Shown one piece after another: positions 47,001 through 57,399 of a stretch of 64,000 bases of DNA (within the stretch, counting starts at the first letter, position 1; the number at the start of each line of letters is the position of its first letter). The stretch is taken from positions 10,512,777 through 10,576,776 of the forward strand of contig JAJEKV010000044.1 in assembly GCA_021234155.1 (NCBI GenBank), read 5' to 3'. The DNA is from Isoetes taiwanensis. Taxonomy: Eukaryota > Streptophyta > Lycopodiopsida > Isoetales > Isoetaceae. The translations under genes and the position numbers were made by a program. The notes under the pieces were generated by a model. That model had not been told where the DNA came from. It saw nothing but the letters and a program-made list of their open reading frames with translations, and did no database searches.

Positions 47001-48124
47001 CCTAGGAGTCCGAGTTATCGTCACCAAAAAATGGGACTAAACTTGGAACGCCCCGAAATGATGGTTTCTTGCCACTCAACGGATCCAATGGATATAAACC
47101 GCCATCCGCCCGGATGTCAACACCTTTTGAGCACGCAAGACACAACACGCCGAGGTCTAAGTTCTTATTTTTAGACCTCCTTTTTTGCGATTGAAGACTG
47201 GAGCATATTCGTGAGTCGGGTTGGATCCTTATCCACACATCATTTGGAGCTTCCATCTTTGCGTGGATCGCGCCGCGGCGCGAAATGAAGGTGTACAATT
47301 TTTATGCCCCAAACAATTCGCGTGTGAGCGAGCGTCCATACTAACCTCGTTTTTGAAATTTGCAATGTGCATATGGAAATCGAAAAGTCCATTCTCCTAC
47401 AATCCATGCTTTTATACATTAAGCAAATTCAAATTTCGAATTGTAGGGGCGGAAAGCCTTTGTATTGGGATGAAGTAAAGATCCGGTTAATGCCGGGTTC
47501 ACATGGACGAACCGCAAAGCTACCGGCTTAAAACCTGAACTTGAACTTGGGGTGAGGCAAAAATTCAGCCCCGCTTTTTGGAAAATCAGCCCTTGCAAGA
47601 TCCAACTTGCGTGAAGCTGATGCATTGAATTTTTAATCGATCGGCCGACTCTTAACTTCAGCGGAGGGCCTAAACTTCTCCATGTGAACCACCCATAAGC
47701 GTGACCCGCGTGTCCTCGAAATGAAAGTCGATACAAAGCTTCAACCTACACATTCAAATTTTGAAATGTGGAAGGCGGGAAGCTTTGTATGGCCATAACC
47801 TCTAAATGAAAATAAGCGCAAGAATCGTTGACACGACGCTTGGTATCTGACAAACCAAGAGGCACCGTCATGAGTTGCAGGTATGCTATAATGCAAGTGG
47901 CTTTTTAGAAGCGCCACATGTTGCATCAGCCTGTCTGACAACCAACAGAATTAAATACATATGGCGCCATGAATGCGCAATCCCCCTTATTCCAAGAGAA
48001 TATTCCAAGTAAATCTGTAATGATGAGATTTTGGTATCCTAGGTGGCATGGGAAAAAAAGAGCGGAAATATGACATGGAATGGCTGATAGGAGGCCATTT
48101 TGAGACCCCAAATCCGCCCTAATG
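44048..48124. mobile_element. 4.08-kb non-autonomous element with 32-bp terminal inverted repeats
   Basis: The left terminus 44048-44079 (CATTAGGGCGGATTTGGGGT and 12 more bases) and the right terminus 48093-48124 are perfect inverted copies. Weaker inverted similarity continues inward (ATTCCATGTCAT on both sides). The interior has no transposase. It holds a 180-bp repeat array and short frames only. No clear target duplication is visible, so the superfamily is open (Mutator-like or another DNA transposon, or a foldback element). Confidence 0.82.
45700..46390. repeat. Degenerate tandem array, about 170-200-bp units
   Basis: TGGTGTGATC blocks at about 45761, 45972 (variant), 46144 and 46343 alternate with GTGGATCACACCATGC blocks at 45704, 46104 (decayed) and 46285. 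The two blocks are inverted relative to each other. Units share GACAACAAATAAGAAAGTGG and GCTCTTTGAAAAGG. Confidence 0.75.
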
Positions 48125-48318
48125 TGTATGTATATGTTGGTCCCTTCCTGCCACGAAGTGGCTTCCAATTATTAGCAGTCTGAGAACATTTCAAAAGTAT
48201 CTTTTGAGCAAGACAACCTTGCAACATGTCTATATAGAGAAGTTTCCACGAGATTAATACATTTGTCTTCTGGTTAGATTGATGCCTCCATAAACCTGAC
48301 ATTAGCACAAACCAAAGT

Positions 48319-49690
48319 TTACATAGTTCCTCTTTCTTTCTCTACACCTGCTTTTCTCATCTCCTGCATATTGTTGATACTGTCTTGCAACATATCTTTG
48401 ACATCACAAATATAGGATTCTAGCTCCAGTGTACTTTTGGTAGCATAGATATTTGCTATGAGTATGTAGCTAGTTGTGCACTTAAAATCTAGAAAAACTA
48501 AGCAACGCCTTTCGAAGCACACATTGCCATGCAATTTGCAAGCACTGAGCAATGAGGTCCATCCAATAATAAAGGTTGGTTAAGAGATTGGAGTAATTCT
48601 TCAGCCTCAGTGAAGCAACCTGCACAGCCGAGAAGATCAACCATGCAATCATAATGGGGAACATCTAATGTGATTCCACGCTCCTTTTTCATAGACACAA
48701 AATAGCAACGGCTTTCATCCAGGAGGTCTGCGCGACTACATGCTGCAAGCATACCAGTAAATGTTGCAAATGCATTGTTGCATCCCCCTATTGCATTTCG
48801 ATGGAAGATTGGCATTGGCATTATAGGCATATCCTGAAATCATGGTATCCCATGAGATGGCATCTCAAACTATTAGATTGTCAAGGAAAGAAAGAAAGAA
48901 TGAAAGCCTTCATGCGCTTCCTCTAGAGTAGTACCACATTTAGAATACATATCAATAAGACTAGTTTCCATAATAACATCTAAAGGGAAAGAAGAACATA
49001 AAATCCGCTCATGGATAACACTTCCCTATTGCATGGCTCCAATATTGCCAAGTGCTTTCAACATGCTTAAATATATAACCTTATCTGGCCCAACACCCTG
49101 CTCTTGAATGTCATCTACAAGACGTACAGCAAGAACACCTTCATCCATAATTATATCCTTCAATAATTGCCTCCCATGTCACTACATTCCTACTTAATGA
49201 TTGATTAAATACTTTGCGTGCTTCATCTAAACACCTCCACTTTTGCATACACATCAATGAGAGCACTTACTACATAAACATCGAACACCAACCCATTGTT
49301 TATAACCTGTATGTGCATAAGTCTCCCCTCCTCTATTTCACCAGAATTACCACATGATCTGATGATGTTACAGAAAATAGCCATCTGTGGCTTCAATATC
49401 TTGCCCTGCAACATTTTGAAGAGTTCTAAAGCAAGAGTGCCTTCTCCAACTTGAGCATACCCCGCAATTATTGCACCCCTGAAACGGCATATCGACTTTG
49501 CAACTGCACGAACACTGCATATGCTTCTTCAACATTTCCACATTTCCCATACATATCAATAATAGAGGTTGCCAAGACAATATCTGTTGAAAATCCACTA
49601 TCAAATATCTTGTTGTGAAAAAGCCTACCCTGGTATATAGCATGCGTCTCTGCAGGATTACAACCATTTGGCATTGCCAAAGAATCTGTA
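48319..49690 (-). pseudogene. PPR pseudogene (PLS class with E region)
   Basis: Minus-strand PPR repeats in several frames. In order: TDIVLATSIIDMYGKCGNVE, CNIIRSCGNSGEIEEGRLMH, VSALIDVYAKVE and VFNQSLSRNVVTWEAIIEGY, then LLDESRCYFVSMKKERGITL, CMVDLLGCAGCFTEAEELL, and an E-type end MLSACKLHGNV and IANIYATKSTLE. Multiple frame changes and stops. The C-terminal E part survives, but no DYW domain follows. Confidence 0.85.
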
Positions 49691-49829
49691 GCCAGAACAC
49701 AGTGTTGGCCTGGTCCAAGCTCTTCCTTCTATCGGCTAAGAGTTACATTTAAAATGGTGCTTTAACCATCTCTTGAAGCTTGTTAAGATTTTTCTTCTAG
49801 CTGTAGATATCCTTTCCACTGGTGATAAT

Positions 49830-50300
49830 GTCCAAGCAAGCAAACTTATCACTTGGCGACTAAGTAGCGTCATCCAACCAGAAAGATTAGCTTGTATACT
49901 AGCTTGGATGAAATCTTCCCCTTCCTTCAAGTATCCTGCATGACTTAGGAGATCAATTATGCAATTAAAGTAGAATATATTTGGTTGCATACCATAGTAC
50001 TCGGTCATTGATGCCAAATACAAACAGCCTTCATCCACTAATCCTGGATGACTGCATGCACTAAGCATAGCGATAAGTGTTACACCATCCAGTCTAATGC
50101 CTTCATAGCACATGCTCTCAATGCTTTTCAGTGCCAGATGAACATCACCAATTTGTGCATAGCCAGCAACAAGTGCATTCAATGAGACAACACTTGGATT
50201 TATCAATTGATTAAAAATATATTCTGCTTCTTTTAAGCTGCCACAAATCCTATCAAGATGGCACAGAACTAAATGGAATAATTCGACAGTTAGGACTAGA
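49830..50300 (-). pseudogene. 3' end of a second PPR pseudogene
   Basis: ALVAGYAQIGDVHLALKSIE, AMLSACSHPGLVDEGCLYLA, NCIIDLLSHAGYLKEGEDFI and SGWMTLLS are the last repeats before an E domain. After SGWMTLLS the similarity stops. This appears to be the end of one PPR gene lying in tandem, same strand, with the one at 48319-49690. The upstream repeats are missing. Confidence 0.8.
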
Positions 50301-50329
50301 TGCAAAGAGAAGAATTTACGCAGCACAAA

Positions 50330-52500
50330 TTCTTCGAACTTTGTTGCCTGATTGCGACAAAATAAAACAGAAAGAAATATGCAAAAGCATAGCCATAGAA
50401 TGGACTCTGCGACACAAAAGCAAGCGGCAAGAAGCCAGACTAGGGTTAACTGCCAAAATGCTTCCGTTTGTTAATAAAAATGACCTAAACAGAGCATTCC
50501 TGTATTTTTTTCAAGATGCTCGAAAGGAAAAATTGCCATGGACCGTTATTTCGTGCGAGGGTCGAAGGAGAGGAAGTACATTTTTCAGAGATTTTAGAAT
50601 TTACTGGACCATCGATCCCAATATTAGCAAATCCAATGGCTTAGGTTAAGTTTTGCTGACGTGACAGAACACGTGGCATAGCTAGAATTGCAGCAAAAGG
50701 TGCACCTCGGGTTAGGCAACCTGCTAAGTTTTGACGCTCTACTTAGAATTTGAATGCTGCAATCTCCCTTTTTCAAGTAGCGTGGAATTGGTTAAGGGAT
50801 AACTATTTGATTCCTTGCTCGACGTTAAGAATGTTGTTCAATCACATGCCCTTGCGACATACGCCGAAATTAAAGTGATTAAATTTGATACCATCAAAAG
50901 TGTAGAGAAGAGGAACGTATGTGACACTTTTTTCCTTAGATGCGAGATTCAGGCAGTAGGTAACTATTACTAGCTATGGTGGTGTTCAATAGTTGAGCAA
51001 CAATGCAACCTCTTCTAGTTGGTTGGCAAGGACGTACTATGACAAGTTTAGGGGGCACCCACATTACAAATTGTTTGAGTTATTAGATAATATAAAAGAT
51101 GAATTGATTTTTAGCAGTCATTATGCAATGATTTACAATGCAAAAGAGATGGTTATCATGATTAATGGGAATTACAAATAAAGCAATGGAGTTTGCTGAT
51201 ATGGAAGAGAAATTTTAACCTGCCACTCTTGTGGAAGCCATGCCTAGAAAAGTTTAGCAACTCTGTAGGCATTAAGTTTAAGGCCGATAGCAGTTTCATA
51301 GATGAGAAATAGGGATAGTAATGATTGATGTTAGAAGGAGACATGTCAACAAATCAAATAGAAGAAACATTTTGACAACATGGCAACAAACAAATAAAAG
51401 GCTATCAGGGAGAAACATACCTCTGATGTGAATGTAATGTCTCGTGCATCATCTCCATCTCATAGTATTCAATAGTATGATAACATGGTGTCCATGTGAT
51501 GACTGCGAGAGAATATGTTGATTATGATCAGGAAAAAATTAGGCACCTCAAAGTAGGACAACTTGTGTGGCTAATGACTGTTTATGGTGGCTTTGCCTAG
51601 TGGACCATTTCGTTCACTAAGGTTTTTAGCTTATATTAACATTTTACTTCATGTATCTTGATCTTTCTCATGATAATATATTTATGCCCTTAAAAAAAGG
51701 GTAGATAATAAGAAAACACAAGGGTATTTTTGTCGTAAATATAATGTCATTTTTATACATTGCCCATCTTTTTTACTTATATTTTTGCATTTTTTCCACC
51801 TTTATACCCGCTCAGAAACTTATCCAAACCTAGATTGCACCTTCGTTGTCATTCAATATTGGTAGCTCCTAAAATTGGTATGCCATTCGATATGTAATTA
51901 ATCTTGTCGTTTAGACTGCAATGAACTCTTTATGTTTTTGTTGGCAATTTTATGCCAAGCTCTTCAATGGCTCAAGAAGGAGGTATCTTTTAGAAAACAA
52001 AACAGTCTAGCGATACCATTCTAGAGAGACAAGAGAAGGTCTTTGCATTACTTAAATGGAAGATTTGGGACTCTAAAGGGGGCAAACTTTGGATTAGGAT
52101 CATGGACGGAAGGCCAAGATTGGTGGAAAGTAAAACAAATTGAACGCCCATGATTGATGGTTTTCTTGCACGTTACTTGCATGAGGAGAAAATTTGATTC
52201 CTGTGTAATGCCTTAAAAAATATCCTTTTTTTCCTTCTAGTACACAACTTCCACATCCGCACATCTCCTAAATTTAACACATGTCAGGCAACCCTTATTG
52301 CGGCAACGCCTAAATAATGTTGCCATGTATGCTTTTCTATGTTGCGAGGTGTTTATAAAGTTGAATATGTAGCTTAGGTGAAGGTTGTAGTGGATGTAAA
52401 GCTTCTATGTTGCTAAGCTTTATAGGCTCATGTAAAAATTGCATGTCCTTGAGGATGCTAAAAAGCAAAGCCCTAATGCTCGAAGGTTGTCTTTTAAGCT
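50330..52500. other. No gene recognised (2.2 kb)
   Basis: AT-rich. It contains the short dispersed repeat at 50682-50725. No supported frame. Confidence 0.4.
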
Positions 52501-52501
52501 T

Positions 52502-53066
52502 AATGCCATCGATCTGAGCCATCGGATTGGTATTCTCGAAGAGGCGAGCATGCATTCTCCTATGCATGCATGCATTGCATGCATTTTCTAGGGCTTTAGT
52601 TCGTTTAGGGACCGCTATTTCTTGCAGGTTCTTCATCGACTTCTCATCGACATTTTCTCCTCTCTCAACAGTTCCCTTGACTCTCTTTCTTGATACCAAG
52701 CAGGGAAGGGGCTTCTTCCTGCTTGGCTTTCCAGTTTGGCATCTCTTTCCATGTTGTGACATGTTCTTTCCCGATCTTGTCCCCTTTTTGGCCATCCTTC
52801 AACCTTCGACCTTGATCCGGTTTTGATAAGGAAGTTCTCTTTTTGTCGGGAGCTTTTGTCTGTTTTCATGCGAGCCCTATTCGAGAATGCCATCGATCCG
52901 AGCCATCGGATTGGTATTCTCGAAGAGGCGAGCATGCATTCTCCCATGCATGCATGCGTTGCATGCATTTTCTGGGGCTCTAGTTTGTTTGGGGATCGCT
53001 ATTTCTTGCAGGTTCTTCATTAACTTCTCATCGGCATTTTCTCCTCTCTCAGCAGTTCCCTTGACT
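52502..53066. repeat. 181-bp direct repeat (period 384) with clustered CATGCA words
   Basis: Copies 52502-52682 and 52886-53066 share about nine of ten bases, separated by 203 bases of unrelated sequence. Each has a CATGCATGCA-rich core (GAGCATGCATTCTCC, then alternating purine-pyrimidine). The right copy lies 64 bases before the chromovirus LTR. Confidence 0.88.
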
Positions 53067-53130
53067 GCCACCTGCCCTCCCTTAATGTATATATTATTGT
53101 AAATATTGTTTTTTTTGTCGCGTGGCACGC

Positions 53131-54694
53131 TGTGACGTTCCAGCATAGTATATGGTCCCAAGACATATACTGTACTGCATCGTCACGTATACACGCCATC
53201 CCGATTGACGTGTACGCCGACGTGTAGCTAAGCAAGTAGCGCCCTAGGGGGCAACTTGCAAGTGTGTGCACATTTATTCATGTGTGCACTTTAGCCCACT
53301 TAAATAATAAGTGGGCAAGCGGGCCAAGTGAGGGCTACATCCACTTACCCCACAAGGGCAAGTGGCACGATCTCAAGGGTTGATGGAAACCCTAGCCCTA
53401 ACTTATAGCCTATGTAAGGTATCCAAACCCTAACTTTCCATTTTCGTCCACAGCCTTCTAGAGCTCCATTTCGCTTGCTCCAAGAGCCAATCTTGGCTCC
53501 CGAAGTCTGTCTGAGCAGGGTAGCTTATCAGCTTTCCTTTCTGGCTTCATCTTCAAGCAGTTCTGCAGTGTGGACGCGTTCAGAGCAGGAGGAGCAAGCC
53601 AGGGATCAGGTATTTTGCCAATTCAATAGTCTAATCCGCCTTTCAGGCATAGAGTAAGTAGGTTTAGCCTATTGAATTGCCCATAGCAGCCATCTAGACC
53701 TCTAGATATCAAGCCATAACTAAAGAACCTAACTTCTGTGATTTAGATTAAATCTTGTTCTTTAGTTCTTCTATGATATGTATGTGATGATGATCTCTGT
53801 GGAATCCTTGTATTGGGAAGGGGGGTAGAGACCCTAAAAGCCTAGTAGTTTGATGCTCCTAGCTAGTCCTCTGTAATGCACTATTAATTTCGGCCTGTGT
53901 ACAAGAACCACACCTGGTTGTGGGTGGAGGGGCCAGACTGGCTTACAAATGTCCTGGCTCATGATCACATCCCTCTGGTAGCAAAGCCTATCGGGGACTA
54001 CAGTGCACTAGACCTAATGCTCTGCCATTGCGTGCGGGCTTTGCATGGGTTCGACACTCTTGGGGTGGTGTACACCTTCCATGGAGTTCAATTGAGTACG
54101 GGCAGTGGCCCTCTAGTCACCTCGAGTCAGCATGCCAGCCTCCGGTGGGAGCAATCCCTACCTGCCCCATCGGAACTGGGGAGATGCAATCCAAGAGTAG
54201 CTCCTCCAGCTATGCATCCGGCGGGCTACAGTCAAGTCCCAAGACCTTTCAACCTACTCTGCAAAGTGTGCACAGGAGGGGCGGATGGAGTGACTACCCA
54301 ATTGCCATGTTCCTATGCCAGCCAATTCCACTGTTATTGCACTCTGTCTGTTTGACCTCTGGAGACCCAAACTTGTCAGTCCATCCCTGTGTCTGAACTT
54401 GGGTAGACCTTCCATATGTGATGTACTGATCTCTGTCTATGTAGATATGTGGTGAGCCATCCTTCATGATGGTCATGTGATGTTGATGTATGTATACTTA
54501 CATGTATGTTACGCTTCCGCAGCTAGGTAGGCCCTGAGGGAGACAGGGTAAAATGACCCCTTCATTCTTCCCACTGGAACTCGTCAAGGTTACAGTGATA
54601 CATGGAGGGCCTTGTATCAGCATGGAGCTGGTATGGGGGATGAACTCCTGTTGGTATACGATGAGTGCACCGTATATGAGTAGGGGACGTCACA
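53131..54694 (+). repeat. 5' LTR of the chromovirus
   Basis: 1564 bp, from TGTGACGTTCCAGC to GGGGACGTCACA, with short inverted ends TGTGACG/CGTCACA. It is related along most of its length to the fragment at 17130-18341, and more distantly to the LTRs of the non-autonomous element. Confidence 0.9.
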
Positions 54695-54695
54695 G

Positions 54696-54729
54696 TGGTA
54701 TCAGAGCTATGTTCTTGGAGACCAAGAGC
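54696..54729 (+). promoter_or_regulatory. Primer binding site and adjacent stem-loop
   Basis: TGGTATCAGAGC (54696-54707) is complementary to the 3' end of initiator tRNA-Met. GTTCTTGG at 54711 pairs with CCAAGAGC (to 54729) around a short loop. The stem matches in position, but not in exact bases, those after the other two primer sites. Confidence 0.88.
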
Positions 54730-54906
54730 AAAGCACTGGCCATGCTCCCAGTAGTACTAACTTAGTAGAATTCTCAAACCTTGAGAAAGTGGGAAAAAAA
54801 ATTTCTCATTTTTTTTTTAAAGCATATGCTAAGCTAGTAACCGTTAGAAGAATTGAAAACCAAGAAAAACTAAAAAGTTGAACTAAATTTTGACCAAGTG
54901 TGGAAA

Positions 54907-54976
54907 TTGCTCACGGTATGCGCTAGAGCATCGACCTAAATTTTAGGTCAGGCCCCAGGCGCAAACCGTGAGTAAC
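54907..54976. repeat. Structured inverted repeat H1 (upstream of H3-like gene)
   Basis: The outer arms CTCACGGTATGCGC and GCGCAAACCGTGAG pair around an inner near-palindrome GACCTAAATTTTAGGTC (54933-54949). First of four related copies (H1-H4). Confidence 0.85.
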
Positions 54977-55121
54977 TTTACCATAATCACCTTCAAACTT
55001 GATGAATTTGAATAAGATAATATGCTAGATTGAATTTTAAGATAAGGTTTAGCTAGAATTGTATATCACACCCCTAGGAATATGTCTAGAAATTATATAT
55101 TTTTAGTCAAAAATGCAAAAA

Positions 55122-55176
55122 TACTCATGCCTCGACCTAAATTTTAGATCAGCCCTCTAACGCACACCATGAGTAA
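55122..55176. repeat. Structured inverted repeat H2
   Basis: Second copy. The left arm is shortened to ACTCATG, which still pairs with CATGAGT on the right. Both arms changed together relative to H1, where ACTCAC pairs with GTGAGT. The inner block reads GACCTAAATTTTAGATC. Confidence 0.78.
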
Positions 55177-55277
55177 TTTTACTTAGAAAACTCTAAAGTA
55201 AGTACATGTTCTAAGCTAATATGTGCCTTTATTCAAGAAAATGAGCAACTTAAAATTTGACCTAAAATTTGCCAAAA

Positions 55278-55287
55278 CTATAAATAG
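55278..55287 (+). promoter_or_regulatory. Putative TATA box of the H3-like gene
   Basis: CTATAAATAG, 103 bases before the ATG. The identical decamer stands at nearly the same distance before the second extra gene. Confidence 0.7.
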
Positions 55288-55389
55288 CACCCAAACCCTT
55301 CTCATTTGTAGATTCTCTGCTTAGAAGTTAGCTCCCAGATTTTGAGGCGATTTTTAGGCGCCAGAGCTCCGATTGACTTGAAGTAAAGC

Positions 55390-56679
55390 ATGGCGCGCAC
55401 CAAACAGACTGCACGCAAGTATCGACCAGGCGAAAGGGCCAGCGCCCAAGAGAGGAGGAAGATTCAGCAGCTGCTTCGAGAGCAAGCTGTCGCAAGAGGA
55501 GAACAACTTTCGTCAGCGGAGGAGATTACTTCTGACGAGTCAAAGGGATCAAGCGAGGAGGCCTCAACATCAGAAGAGTCCAGGTGGCAATCAATAGACG
55601 AGCTGGCCAACCTCATCAACCAGCGATTAGACAAAGAACCTGAGACTGAATCTGAGGGATCGATAGACGAAGAAACTCGCAGAGTGTTCGAGAAGATCGA
55701 GGAGGAGATACAAGAGCAGGAGAAGGCAGAACGAGAGCAAGCTGCCAACAAGCAGGACGAACAGAAGGAGCCCTCTCCTGAACCCACCCTAGAAGAAGAA
55801 GTCAAGGCCTGGATCCAAATGCAAAAGATGAAATTACAACGCAGCAAGAGGAGAAAGGCCGAGAAGAAAAGGAAGTTGGAAGAACAGGAGGAGGAGGCAA
55901 GGAAGAAGCTCAAAGGGAAGGGCAAGGAGGAGCCCAAGAGAAAATTGAAGAAGACACCGATGGTCAAAATCATCATCAAAGAACGGCAGCCCGACCAGCC
56001 CCCATCCTCTGATGACGAGGATGACGAAGATTACGAGCCCTCCCCAAGAAGAGATCAAGAGGTAGGGAGCTCCTCAAAACCGGCGGACGAGGATCAGACG
56101 GCCGAGGATCAGCAGGTACAGGTACCCCCACCATACCCCACGTGGGAGAAGCAGAAAGATCCGAAGAAGCCGACCCGACCTGCACGGGAGTCATATGTGG
56201 TCGACCATCTCAGGGTCTACCAGAAGAAGCTCAAGGCCTACAAGGAGTACATGCGGATGTGGGAGGCCTACAACATCTACTATCAGGCAAACAAGGTAAC
56301 ATTCGTCGAGGGAGGACGGCCATCTAAGAAGAAGACTATCAAGCCGCCCCCAGTGAAGCTGATACCACCAAAGAAGCCACTAGCGAGGAAGCCCGGATCG
56401 AGACTGGCGCAAGCAGTCCGAGAGATCCGGCATTTCCAGAGAAGTTACGGCCTTCTCATCCCCCGAGCACCATTCGCCAGGCTCGTGAAGGAGGTCGTAC
56501 AAGAATTCGACAAAAACATGAGAGTCACGGGTGAAATGCTGCCAGCTTTACAGGAGGCAACAGAGCAAAAGTTGGTGCAGCACTTTGAAGACTCGAGGGC
56601 GTGCACTTTGCACGCCAAGAGAGTGACATTAATGACAAAGGACATGCAATTGGCAAGTTACATAAAAGGAGAACGCTAA
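55390..56679 (+). CDS. Retroelement-borne histone H3-like protein
   Basis: Intact frame of 429 residues. Residues 2-10 are ARTKQTARK, identical to the mature histone H3 tail 1-9 with K4 and K9. They are followed by YRPG, which in H3 is residues 41-44. Residues 344-429 are a complete H3 histone fold (REIRHFQRSYGLLI, PFARLVKEV, ALQEATEQKLV, HAKRVTLMTKD, ending IKGER). By my count against remembered plant H3.1 it is gapless over 86 positions with 46 identities. Loop 1 has canonical H3 length, not the longer loop of CENH3. Residues about 15-335 are a charged linker with Glu-rich coils, a Lys/Arg-rich stretch (150-190, possible nuclear signal), an acidic patch SSDDEDDEDYEPS (206-218) and a KKP-rich end. 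H3 K56 is Arg, K79 is Asp and K122 is kept. It likely enters nucleosomes or competes for H3 partners (inference). It has its own TATA and AATAAA signals. The alternative is a captured host H3 variant with no role for the element. Confidence 0.92.
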   Translation: MARTKQTARKYRPGERASAQERRKIQQLLREQAVARGEQLSSAEEITSDESKGSSEEASTSEESRWQSIDELANLINQRLDKEPETESEGSIDEETRRVFEKIEEEIQEQEKAEREQAANKQDEQKEPSPEPTLEEEVKAWIQMQKMKLQRSKRRKAEKKRKLEEQEEEARKKLKGKGKEEPKRKLKKTPMVKIIIKERQPDQPPSSDDEDDEDYEPSPRRDQEVGSSSKPADEDQTAEDQQVQVPPPYPTWEKQKDPKKPTRPARESYVVDHLRVYQKKLKAYKEYMRMWEAYNIYYQANKVTFVEGGRPSKKKTIKPPPVKLIPPKKPLARKPGSRLAQAVREIRHFQRSYGLLIPRAPFARLVKEVVQEFDKNMRVTGEMLPALQEATEQKLVQHFEDSRACTLHAKRVTLMTKDMQLASYIKGER

Positions 56680-56690
56680 TTCTTGTAAAT

Positions 56691-56709
56691 AATAAATTTT
56701 ATAAATAAA
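56691..56709 (+). terminator. Polyadenylation signals of the H3-like gene
   Basis: Two AATAAA hexamers (56691-56696, 56704-56709) start 12 and 25 bases after the stop codon. This fits a separate short transcript ending before the second extra gene. Confidence 0.55.
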
Positions 56710-56822
56710 AAGTTTTGTAGAACAAGTTCTAAGTGCATAAATGTTGTTGATAAGGTTGAGTTAGCAGTATTTGCTTTTTGTTTTAGTTAAAATGGACTTC
56801 ATCTGGTCAAGGAGTGGGAAAT

Positions 56823-56889
56823 TACTCACAGTATGCGCCAGAGCATCGACCTAAATTTTAGGTCAGGCCCCAGGCGCACACCGTGAGTA
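56823..56889. repeat. Structured inverted repeat H3 copy (upstream of second extra gene)
   Basis: ACTCACAGTATGCGCC pairs with GGCGCACACCGTGAGT around GACCTAAATTTTAGGTC. Almost identical to H1. Confidence 0.87.
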
Positions 56890-57017
56890 TTTCGCATAAA
56901 AAAGGGTCCTAACCATCTTCAAACTGGGCAAGTAATCTTGCATATCTCGGTGAGTCCATCATGTTTTGACCCTTAGTTCATCCTATTTAGATACGTTTTG
57001 ACCAAATAGGGCAAAAT

Positions 57018-57083
57018 TACTCACAGTATGCGCCAGGACCTCGACCTAAATTTTAGGTCAGCTTTCTAGCGCACACCGTGAGT
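57018..57083. repeat. Structured inverted repeat H4
   Basis: TACTCACAGTATGCGC pairs with GCGCACACCGTGAGTA around GACCTAAATTTTAGGTC. Last of the four copies, about 195 bases after the previous one, as H1 and H2 are about 200 apart. Confidence 0.87.
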
Positions 57084-57277
57084 ATTTTTAGCATTATCTC
57101 TTTCATGCCACCTCCAATTGACCTCAAATTTGTTGCAGTAGGTTCATTAGATAGTCTCATTCATGTTTATACCCTCAAATTAGCCTTCAAGTCCTCATTT
57201 TGATCTCAAAATAGGTGGGATTTGCCAAACCCTAAAAATTTTCCAAGTTTTCCAAAAATTAGGGTTTTCCCTTTTTC

Positions 57278-57287
57278 CTATAAATAG
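57278..57287 (+). promoter_or_regulatory. Putative TATA box of the second extra gene
   Basis: CTATAAATAG, 113 bases before the ATG at 57400. The leader after it shares GCTCCCAG, TTTTAGGCGATTTT and similar words with the leader of the H3-like gene, so the two promoters are duplicates. Confidence 0.7.
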
Positions 57288-57399
57288 ACCCCCTTATATC
57301 TCAGTTGGCATCTTACAGGTTTGCTCCCAGCTTTTAGGCGATTTTCCAGCTCCCTGAGCTGCTCAAGAGCTGTTTGCTAGTCCCATTCAGTCAAGATCA

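Noticed and set aside
50341-50649. 102-codon plus-strand frame beside the PPR pseudogenes
   Set aside because: It lies in the decayed 5' flank of the minus-strand PPR sequence and shows no domain.
55390-56679. Centromeric H3 (CENH3) identity for the H3-like gene
   Set aside because: The tail is canonical H3 and loop 1 of the fold has canonical length without the extra residues usual in CENH3.
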